NCBI GenBank assembly: GCA_963681505.1
Contig: OY811971.1
Span: forward strand, 1,828,090-1,892,089
From: Eunapius fragilis
Taxonomy: Eukaryota > Porifera > Demospongiae > Spongillida > Spongillidae
Length of the DNA: 64,000 bases
Direction of reading: 5' to 3'
How positions within the stretch are numbered: the first letter of the stretch is position 1; the number at the start of each line of letters is the position of its first letter. The notes under the pieces were generated by a model. The model was not told where the DNA came from. It worked only from the letters and a program-made list of their open reading frames with translations, and did no database searches. Positions 13,501 to 24,700 of the stretch are shown in pieces. A program made the position numbers and the translations under genes.

Positions 13501-16500
13501 TCTTCACCTCCCCTTGACAAGAGCCCGCGCTTTTTAATTAGATTCATGCGAAACGATGATGGAACATACATACGTAATACTAGCGTATATAGCGTTTCCA
13601 ATCCCGTATCTATAAGGTCATTAATCTATGGTATAAAGAACGAAGTAGGACCTATCCGAGTCGTGTCAGTGCAGTAAGCTTAACTATACGTGATTTGCTA
13701 GCACACCACCGATATATGTCATGTCGCCTCGAGACGTTTTGACCACAGAAGCGAGAATGCCAACGAATTTTGAAGCCATTGGTGTGATTTCTTAAAAGTG
13801 TTCCTATCCCGAGTTATGCGTGGTCAAGAACAAGAACAAGAAGAAGAAGAAGAAAAAATACGTGGGACTGGGTACGAGTTTCGAAAATTGTTTTGTTCTC
13901 TACAACCACGCGGTTCTGTGACATCAAACAAACACGAAACCACTTGTTGTTACCTTCTTGTACGACGACGATAACAAGGTAAGCCATCCGCTCGTCGGGA
14001 GTCTTGTTAGAAGCGGGTCGCGTTTTTTTAATGACATTCATAATCGGGGTCAAATCCTATATGAGAGATACTAACGTAACTCTCGATAGTTCGCAATCAA
14101 TGCTTTAATTGTGGATAAAGGTCGTGTGAGCTAGAGCGTCACAAAGGAGGTTTTTAATTAGTGTGACCAATCTGGTTGGGGGGGAGGGAGGAGGAGGAGG
14201 AGGAGGAGGCAACCTTTTGTCCTTTATAGGCTCCAATTGCATCCGTTCTTCTCCCCGACTGTACAAAATTACACCAGCCAGACTCATGTTCTCGTAACTT
14301 GACTTGTATAATAAAGAACCATCCCAGAGAACTACTTGACAAGATGTTACAGATCGGATGATTTATACATGCATGCAGCCGGTCACATTCGCAAGCCATG
14401 CTTTGTGGTTGGGGTTGCTGCTGTTGGATCAGGTTTCTTTATGAAGAAATAAATGTTACACTTAGAAATGCTGCCAATAGCTATCGCAAAATTGAATGAA
14501 ACCGTGGCAATATATGTATATAAAAATCATTTATTTGATTGTTTAATAAATGGATTGGATCTTATTAGAAGCAAAGGTATTAAGTCTTATATAACAAGTA
14601 AATAAAAACTAACGAGAGAGTTGTTGGTATATTGGATTGACCAATAGTGGTGTAAAAAGCACGGAAACAAGAGTGACAGAAATTTTACTGGAAAATTGAA
14701 ATAGGCCTATATTTAGCCAATTACTCAAGCATGCGCTGTTATATTGTGAGTGTGCTAAATACAGGCCTATTTCAATTTTCCAGTAAAATTTCTGTCACTC
14801 TTGTTTCAGTGCTTTTTACACCACCATTGGTCAATCCTATACACCAACAACTCTCTCGTTAGAGAATGTTTTTATCATAAGCTTTATTTCGCCCTGTCAT
14901 AGCAGTATATTAGTCAATAATCAAATGTATGCAATAATTCATTCATATAATAATTATAATTATTATTATAAGAGAGATACATCTAACACACACTCTTCGG
15001 AGAACGGCTCTGGCATTTGCTCTATAAGTATGAGAATTAGTAGAATGTATTATAGTTTGTCCACGCCTGCGCCCTGGGGAAGTCCTCCTCCCCGGTCTCC
15101 TCGTCATGTTAGTTCTGGCCAGGTGGGCCAGGGCGGCAGCGCTGGTTGTGCCGGTGGGAGTGGCGGGGTGAAGGGGAGAGGAGTCGGAGGATGGTCATCC
15201 TCCTACTCTGACCCCTCGTTGGTGAAAAAACCCCTAAGGTCTTCTGCTGCCATCTACATGTACGTGATAGAGAGTATGATTAATTTTTTACCTATTTCCT
15301 ATACCTATGCCCTACTAAAATATCATTTTATCCTAATTTCATTGCATTAATTTCACGGATTGTTTTTAGCAATGACACTGCTTTTGCTCTTCGTACACTT
15401 AGTGCTTTAGAAACCAATGCCTCTGCCCCAATCTTACTTACTAGCAATGGATGAGACTTACAAAAGGCATCATTTACTTCACTTAGAAGCTCACTATCCC
15501 TAAGAATAGCATTTGCAAGACCACCATTATACTCCATTAATGCATGAGATTTGGGTTCATACAAGGAGTAGCTATATGGGAGAAGGATATGGTTGCAGTT
15601 ATTGTCATTTCACCTATAGTTCTCAGCCCTTGCCTGCAATTGTATTCATACAGTTGCATTCAACAGCAGGCAAAATACATAGTAGGCTAGACAAGGAGCG
15701 TTTTTTGGGGAGGGCTGGAACTATTTCATTGCTGACCTTTTGACCTTTACCAAATGTGGCAATGAATATACACCCTCATCAGATAAGGAAGCCTTTTTGT
15801 ACATCAGATTAAAACTATAGACACTACTGGAGTATTGTACACAGTTGAGTCACCATGCATGCATTACATGTGAGGTGAATGGTTTTGTGCAGATCCGTGC
15901 TGTACATACTCGGGCGGGCCCTACTACCGCATATGAGAAGGGTGACAAGCCAGACAAAACGGGGTAGTAGGGTCGCCCGACTATGCTGTACAAATGTTGC
16001 CATGCATGTTAATACAACATGCCATAACATACCTTTGGGTGGTAGTGGTAGTTCTGTGACCCCTGCGGTACCGCGTCCTCTCGGCAGTAGTCTCGTACCT
16101 AGACCCATATTTTCACAGCAGCGGATTGAATACATAACCGCTACGTGAAAAGTGGGTCTGGTAAAGTCCCATACTCAATTCTGTCCAGTGATTACATAAT
16201 ACGTCGCGAGGAATGTAAATGTCGCATCATGAAATAATTTAAAGGTAAGCAGTTCCATTAATTAACCTGCTCCCAATAAATGCTTAGGTCATGTGGTCTA
16301 GACTGTATTATAATGCAAGCTGTTCGACACATTAAGGAACACTGTACCAGTTAAGGAACTTGGTAAATCGAAGGAATGTAAGAAAAGACCCAGAAGCCGA
16401 TTTCAATTCTTGTGAAGATTTTCTACTTACTGTTAGTAGACTCACACATTCTTCTATACCATATATGGAATGGAGACACGATGATCATCCAGACTTATAC

Positions 16501-18679
16501 ATGTTCTGTGCACATGACCTAGATCTTTCAGATAGAGGGACTGTCCTCAAAGCAGCTGTTGACATCATTAGTACGGCAGAATGGCATAACATAAAGACTT
16601 GCCAATTGCCATATCCCGTTGGAAAACTAACAAATGTATCACGCCCACTCAATGAATCTACTACGCTTCGTAGCTGCATGGTCTGCTTTTAGCTTCGAAT
16701 ATCCCAAACGTCTGCACGTGGATTCGATTGCTCTCTCCATTTGCGTCGGTAATTGCTAAATTTAATCGCACGTGCGATTATAAAAGAGGTATGCAATTAC
16801 TGCATTCCTCGAATCTGATTGGTTCCCCAACATTAATTTTGGGGAAGCTGGACAGAATTGAGTATAGGACTTTACCAGACCCACTTTTCACGTAGCGGTG
16901 ATGTAATGCACTTATCAATGCCACCCGGTACCCCCCCCCCCCCCCCCCCCCCCCCGTACGGGCATGGGTCGGGGTTTGACATCGCGTCATATCAATCTAT
17001 ACTGCGGTATGCTGTCAAATCCTCCCTATCTAAGTGGTCGGGGTTTGACCATAGGTGTTGATGTATAGTTTTAATTGCTCTGTTTTATTCAAGCCGGGTT
17101 TTTATGCGCGAGCACGGGCATACAAACCGCGGAAGAAGCTAAACACGAGTCCGTGAATTGCATTTTGTATGTGAGGCGGCCAAAAATAGACCAGGCGAAT
17201 GAAGATTGCACTCATCAATCGGTAGCTGCATGTAGCCAGGCGGAATGATGATCATGCATATGACTAGAAGCTGACGTCCCAGGTATTATACATGCATGTA
17301 AATAGCCTTCTAGCTCCTAGCTTTATTTATTTATACATTTATCAAAATTTTATGCTGATATACAGAAATTTTCAAAAAAGAACTGATGAAATATACACAC
17401 ACAAAAAGACAATATTCACATACAACAGTGAGTGCAGATATAGGTTTCAGATGTTGGTACATCAATAAGACCCTCACATGAGGCACAGTACCACATATCA
17501 CGCTACCCAAAAGTCAGACTCAATATCATCGTATACTCCAGCACACCACAAGTATTGCAGGGATGCAGGTCCTCCATTGCTGCATGGAACAGCCACTGTA
17601 GGGAAAGAAAAGAAAAAGTACACATGTAACGTTTTAGAGCATGTATGCACCCTTATACAAAGACATTATGATGTTTATCAGTATGTGGTCTCACGTGTTT
17701 AGATAGATTATCCAATATCTACCAGTTGTTTGGTAGATAATTCCGGCATGGGTAAACTAAAAGGCCTATCACTAGCCGAGATATCGATGTAGAATTTGCA
17801 TGAATATTATTAGGGCTGGGAGAGTTCGTGATCCACACAATATAGCCACATGTACATGGAAATGTGCATGCATGCTTAACGCCGTGATATGTATAAATAT
17901 GAACTCACCCACCGCGGCTGTGGTCTTGTAGAATCCGAGGGCCTCCCTGCAGCATTAAACATACGCGTGATATACGTAATCTACAGTTGACTATTTTTTT
18001 TTAACTCGCTCACTTTGCGCACTGGTATTACTTGCAAAGTACTCCTGTCGGGTATATGACCGTATATCTCTGCCCTGGCAGAGGCGGATGGGGGGGTTTA
18101 GGGGGTTGCAACCCCCCCTTTCATATAAGCTTCCCCTCTTCTGCTAAGCAGCCGCCCCCCAACCCTTCCCCGCTTTTTGTATCGGGCCTGAAGCGGACAG
18201 CACCCCCCCCCCCCCCCCCCCGCTTTTCTTATCGGGCCTGAAGCTAACAGCACCCCCCCCCCCCCACACTTTTTGTATGGCGGGTCTCAACCCCCCCTTT
18301 TGGAAAATCCTGTATCCGCCCCTGCCTGGAGATCAACTAAGACCTTCCACTCACCCCATTGCTCTTCTATCTGTATCAGTACACTAATATGCTCAACTTC
18401 GCCGCCAAGAACGTCGCAGAATGCTGTCTGAATCACTTTGTCAATGGACAGTCCCTCCTCCGCACTTGAAAATTTTACGATTCTCCTATTGTCTCCCAAA
18501 CACACTAGAAAACTTTTCCCTTGCGCAATATTTCAATACAAGTATACATGCATGTACAATAGTTAGGCGTGGCTATAATGTCAAATCCCCTATCATGTCA
18601 AACCGCCCCTACCTAAACACGTCACGCCGGTCAAATATTGTCAAATCCCCTCCTAATCCCGGCATCGCCCGTACGGGGG

Positions 18680-18711
<32 letters not shown>

Positions 18712-21700
18712 TACCGGGTGGCATTGATAAGTGCATAATCCATCCGCTGCTGTGAAAATATGGGTCTGGGTACGAGACTATCTCGGCAGCACATTTAGCC
18801 AATCGGACAGCAGGGTCATTCCAATACCGACTCCTTTCAGATGCTTTTATGGCAGCTGAATTGTCCTCGTATTTCTGCCTTTTAGCAGCGCGATTTCCCT
18901 AGAGGTCCTCGTCTTATCGCCGCCCGGCTTTTAGCAGCACGGTTCTCCTCGAGGTCCTCATCATATCGCCTACTTTTAGCAGATCGAATATCGGTCTTGC
19001 CTTCTTCTTTCGGGATCGGCCTTGTAGCTGTTGCGTGCAGAGGCCTTCTTTTCGCAGACACCTCAAGTCTCACGCCTGTAGCGTGAGTCTCACGCCTTTA
19101 GCGTGAGTCTCACGCCTTTAGCGTGAGTCTCATGCATAAGAGCGCATAGCCGTTTTGATCTCACCCATATAATTTTTATTACAATGACACAGTTGAATTG
19201 CGCTGCGTATGGACTCTACTACTGTACTATATCCCGGGCTCCCCGATACGCGATCATACCTCCCCCCACTTTCCGTATCAGGCCAGAAATCGACAGCACC
19301 CCCCCCCCCCCCCCCTTTTTCGTATAGGGCCAGAAACTGATAGTACCCCCCCCCCCCCCCCCCCTCGCTTTTCGTATAGTAGTGTCCGATAAAGAGGAAG
19401 ATGAGACAAGGCCTGGACCATTGAAGCGAGCGAAGTCTGCCACAGGTGCTGGAAAATACCGTACTGCAAAATCGCACGCCTAGAACTGCTAATCTCACGC
19501 TTAACAACCCACTGCCTCACGCTTACAAAAAAAATCCTTGAGATCTATGTTTTCGGGATCGGCCTTGTAGTTGTCGCGCGTGCAGAGGCCTTCATTTTTT
19601 CGGGATCGACCTCGCGTACAGAGGCCTTCTACTATTCGGGATCGGCCTTGTAGCTGTCGTGTACAGAGGCCTTCTTTTCGGTATCGGCCTTGTAGCTGTC
19701 GTGTACAGAGGCCTTCTTCTTTTCGGGAATCGGCCTTGTAGCTGTCGCGTACAGAGGCCTTCTTCTTTTCGGGATCGGCCTTGTAGCTGTCGCGTACAGA
19801 GGCCTTCTTTTTTCGGGATTGGCCTTGTAGAGCGCTCGGGCTTTAGCTTTGATCATTCTCGTCTTACTTTTGGAGGTATTCCGCTCGTTGTTTAGATCTC
19901 TTCTTTTGATTACGCGAAGGCATTATTAGAAAAACAACATCACTAGCCAAAGTAACAACTAAACTGCGATAGGAACACCAAATAAATTTAGTGCAGGTTA
20001 GAGTATTTACAAGCTTCTCAATGAGAAAGTTGGTGGGATATTGGATTTGAAGGCAATGGCGGTGCAAAAAAGCAAGGAAACAAGGGTCTGTAATAGTAAG
20101 GGAAAATGTCATAGTCCTATATTTAGCGGCCCGTTTGTAGCATATACTATGTTCATGTGCTAAATATAGGACTATGACATTTTCCCTTACTATAACAGAC
20201 CCTTGTTTCCTTGCTTTTTGCACCACCATTGCCTTCAAATCCTATATCCCACCAACTTTCTCATTGAGAAGGTTTTTTATTTACTTGTTTCCTTCTTTTT
20301 TTTTTCATGCACATTATTCCGATGCGTATTTGATGTAGTGATGATCTTAATTGATCCGTAATTGATCCGTAATGTTCAGCCACCAATGTCATATTGTAAA
20401 CCAAGCTTAGTAAGAGTAGATAGCTAGGAAAGGTATCAGGAACTACGATAGTAGTTCCTATATAGGAATTGACCCGGGTATCCTGGAAGGGCATCTTCAA
20501 GGATCAGATATATGAATAAAGCTTAAAACTTACATACGTAATCATTACGTAATGCGTCGTGAAGCGTTCCCATGGCGACATTTACGTATATTTAGAATTG
20601 TGCAAACAAAGAGGGGAGCAGACGACGTGTTAGAATTCTTCCGCGTTCCTTACAGTGATCCCAAACAAAAGCGGGCGTCTGCTCGTGAAGCGGAGGGGGG
20701 GGGGGAGGGGTGGGGGGGTGGGGGGCACTTGCCAGTATTAATAATCGATAAAAAATGATATTTATAAAATAAAGGAAACAAGTAAAGAAAAACATTCTCT
20801 AACTTTACAAGTTAGTTCTTAGTTATAGTAACTTATAGTAACCGTTATGGCATCATAACATATCAGGGCCCTTGTTCAAGGCGAAATAGCAATAAAATTA
20901 AAGCATGAGCATTTTCCAAATGGTACCAGTACATACACAGTCCTGGCTTTAAATTCGCTGCTCAGTCATAAAGAAAATACAGCGGCATTAGACTCATAAA
21001 CTTCAGGGACCACTGTGTTTACACAGTTATTAACACTGATACAATGGTAACTAATGAATGGCTTGATCACTTTGTTTTCTGTGTTATCAAACAGCGATTT
21101 TTTAATAAACAGAGATTGTAGATTAAATCCTATACTATTCATGCAAGCAGTAAATTGAAGGGGGCTGTGTTTTTTTATATTATTGCACAGCCATATGTCA
21201 GCAAAGAACTGTCTGTTCCTGGTTGTTGGATGTAAGTATGCATATGATTATGTAGCACTTTTATGTCATATGGGCTATTCATTAAAGTGTATAATTGAAT
21301 CTGTACGAACACCCCGCATGAAACATGAGCCAACGTTATTATGCACATCGGCTTTGATAATAATAGCTTCATGTATTTTCAAAAATTCTATATTTTTGAC
21401 GTCATTAAAACCATTAAACACATAACTGATAATGGTTTTTAAAAACTGAGAATTAAAGTTTTTAAATCACTAATTTATTTGGCCACACCATTAGAAAGCA
21501 TTTTCTTCAACGATTGAAGCCCTCATATAGGTATGGGATTTAACAAGGTATTAACTATTAGCCAATATCCTGATACAATAAATATGGCTATATCCCATCT
21601 CCCTTGACAATGTAATGATATTATGAAGTAACCGAATACGATGTGTACACCTCTTCAACGTTCGTGTACAAATAAACATAAATGTATATAAATGTATATT

Positions 21701-24700
21701 GTCCTCACTTTCATAAACGTTCCTGTCTACAAACTTTGAACTGATCTTATCAGAAATAGTAAGAAATCAAATTTCATAGCTTCATGGGGTGGGTATTTTA
21801 GTTGAGCTGATGCCGAAATATATAATGGCTAGTGCACAAAAACATGCCAATTTGTGCCACAATAGCTCGATGCAGTGCTTTGTGTGGATTTTACCTACTG
21901 TTTATGTAAATATGGTTATAATTTCCTTGTTGATCGGAGTAAATTGCAGCATAGCGATTGTAAAACATATAGTCCCAGCTTTACATTCACACCTTGACAT
22001 TGAATATGAATACATGGCACTTTATCTCTTGCTGATCATCGTAATTCTATTGCTGTTTTATGTATTAATTAAATTTTCTCTATTCTCCATTTTACGTATG
22101 GATACAGCTAGTATCAATTGCAGTTTAGTTATTTGTGAACACAGCTGCATAACAGGACGCGGTTGCATATGCAGACATGGGTACAAGCTGCTTGCTGATC
22201 TGTCAAGCTGTCTTGGTAATGAAATCCTTTTTAATTGGTACGTACGTAATACAATATTCATTTTTTAGCATCGCCAAACATTACGTCACTAAAGGCAATA
22301 CATTCTACAGCACTACAAGCAAGCTGGAGATCTCCTTCAGTTGGTCACTTAAATTTTTCTCTGCTTGGTTATGAGGCATCATGTACAAATGCCTATGGAA
22401 ATAATCATTATGTGTACTATAACTTCAGTATTATGACTACTGCAAACTTTACTGGACTGGATCCTTTCACTTTCTATACATGCTGCATTCGTGCTGTGTC
22501 CAACATGGGGAATGGGGCATCAGCATGTGGTCCAATTGTCCAGACCCTAGAAAGCAGTAAGTGCACACAGAGGTTCAATCTACACCTGCTCATTTTTTTG
22601 ATTTTGTTGCAGTTCCACGTGATGCTCCAAATTATGTCCGAGTACAAACAAATAGTTCAGCAGCTGTGACTATCACGTGGGGCCCTCCTTCATTGCCTGA
22701 TGGAGTCATTATTTCATACCAACTCTATGTCAATTATTTCAATGGCTCAACAGAAACCAGAAAATTGGGCATAGAAACATATTATGTGTTGAATAATCTA
22801 ATGTCTAACCAATGGATTGGCATAGAACTTTCAGCATCTACAAAGGTTGGAGAAGGACCTCACTCATTAATGGTTAGAGAAAGAACAGGTATGTCTGAAA
22901 TAGATGTGCCACTACAATAAATGTGGATTTTCAGCTGCATGCTATTCAGTCTAGGGGATTTCGAGGGGGTTCCTACCTGCCATCCTAGTTTATTCTAGCT
23001 TAGCATCAATTTTTAATGTGTATAATATGACATGAACCTGGTTATTGGCAGATTGCATTGATGGATTTTATTACGACAGTGACACCTCTCAGTGTACTGC
23101 TCAGTGCAGATGTGGTAGATTTCCAAATAGGAATTACTACAATGTCACCAGTGGAAAAACATATGCTGCATGTGAGAATGGTAAGTGATTCCTTCCGGTA
23201 TATGTGTTCAATTCATGCATAGTGTTCATATGAGGGCTAGGATTTTATTTGGGTGATACGAACAATTAGTAATCAGATTTACAACTTCTATACATCCTAG
23301 TCGGTCAAGCGTTCATTTACCCCCAAATATTCTTCCATATTTAGAACCATCACAGTACCTTCAGTCACATTCATTACTCCCATGATCAACTGTGTCACTG
23401 ATATTTGATAGCTAATGGAAATCACTAACATTTGATACCATTCCTAACAAAATGTACTCTAAGAGTGTTGTGCATGCATGAATGTAAATTGTGTTAATCC
23501 AAACATGCAGTGATAGGGTTACACTAACCGAAGGATCTACGTGATTTCTATAGAATTCCCGGAGGCCCTAGGCTATAGCGATCCGAGCGGTAGCGAGGTC
23601 TGCATCGTATTTGAAGACGTTATGCCGGCAGTTTTTTATTCTATAGTGGCAAAAGCATGGACGCAGTGCGGTGCATACTCTTTTTATGTATTGCAATTTA
23701 GAAATATTCTCACTCTGCAAATCAGCGGTACCTCTAGGAGGAATACCGTCTGCCTGTCACGACTATTTTGGTCCGGCCGAGTGCTCGATTCGGTCCTTCG
23801 TGTCACTTTTTGGCCCCATCTACGCCCAGTGATTCGGAGCCAGAAAACGTGCCTGGAGCAAGCTGAATGGGAGATCAGAGCATTGTCGAGCTCTGCCAGA
23901 TAAGACCCATTTACAAAGAAAAGTACATACGATTGCTTTTTTTTAATGAATGAATTGCAAACTTCATATTGCATGTGTCTATATGCTAGATCGTGGTTCT
24001 TCATGGGTCTTCCGGCCAGAAATGAAATTGCATACCCTTTTCCATCGTATCAGATCGGCTGCGTAAACAAAGTCCACCAGTGTGTCCTGTGTATGAGAGT
24101 GGGGGGAGGGGTTGTCCGCGTGTGTGTAATCAATCTTACAATTCAACTTAATTCTTTATTATTGATTACTTTAACCATAGATTGAAGAATACCGCTTTAA
24201 ACATGGCATGCTTATTGTCTTGGACTATCCCCAGGATCGTGGCCAAATCAACATAAACTACGACCTACCGGTCCGGACCAAAATACGAACGAACGCGCTG
24301 TGTAGGCAGCCAGTTTTTTGGTCCCGGGACTGCATGTTTCAGGCTGTCCGGCGGTATAGGACCAAATGAGCAGATCGAGTAGAACAGCCTAAAAAGGTCT
24401 TGGACCATTTCAGGCAGAGCCTGTTTCAGTCCGCCTGACCACTGATATAGGCAGCCTGAAACGGTCCTAGGACCATTTTAGGATAGGACAAAATCAGCCG
24501 TGACATGCCCCGTTCGTTCATATCAACACTGCAGGCCAGTGGCTCTCAATAGCGATTGGTTTAACTCACTCTGACAGATTCCTGCATTGTTGCATACAAG
24601 ATCGCGAGCGACTGTTTTTTGAAGCGCATTGTGACCATACCCTTTTGTAAGGGTAGCCATATACGTATCTTATTCGCGATAATTTATTTAGTTGCTAACT

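Larger units (their letters stand above)
16088..18780. mobile_element. MULE-like element with 9 bp TSD
   Basis: The termini are tagtctcgtacctagaccc and gggtctgggtacgagacta, continuing as inverse copies through catattttcacagcagcgg. The flanks are tctcggcag on both sides (16079-16087, 18781-18789). It interrupts the Helitron-type frame, which rejoins when the element and one TSD are removed. The interior has a second inverted repeat (about 16131-16190 and 16848-16900), two long poly-C/G runs and the nested 18079-18324 element. No Mutator transposase was recognised; the superfamily call rests on TSD length and long inverted ends. Confidence 0.75.
15328..19923 (-). pseudogene. Helitron-type ORF split by a transposon
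   Basis: Starting at 19923 the minus strand reads [19 protein letters not shown], then tandem ~17-residue units of the [15 protein letters not shown] type (19560-19860) with frame slips. From about 18900 to 18790 it reads [20 protein letters not shown], and then stops at a transposon (16088-18780). Past it, the frame resumes with a RTRYRRG segment (about 16087-16060). Further on (15564-15328) is a helical stretch ending [19 protein letters not shown] know this order of segments from N-termini of giant sponge Helitron/PIF1-type ORFs. That assignment is from memory, and no Rep or helicase domain lies in this window. Confidence 0.5.
10550..21190. other. 10.6 kb transposon-filled intron 6
   Basis: The donor is gtgagt at 10550 and the acceptor is tattgcacag at 21190. 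The intron holds MITE A copies 3-5, a nested 11750-13630 element, a broken Helitron-type ORF, a 9 bp-TSD element and poly-C runs. All are listed separately. The other introns of this gene are mostly under 1.2 kb. Confidence 0.75.

Noticed and set aside
15328..15564. Independent small gene on the minus strand
   Set aside because: It lies in line and orientation with the broken Helitron-type ORF and has no convincing start of its own, so I counted it as part of that pseudogene.
21789..22268. 159-codon frame with hydrophobic stretches, taken as a membrane protein
   Set aside because: Only the last part (22108-22215) is a real exon, shown by phase and cysteine pattern; the rest is AT-rich intron read as hydrophobic residues.
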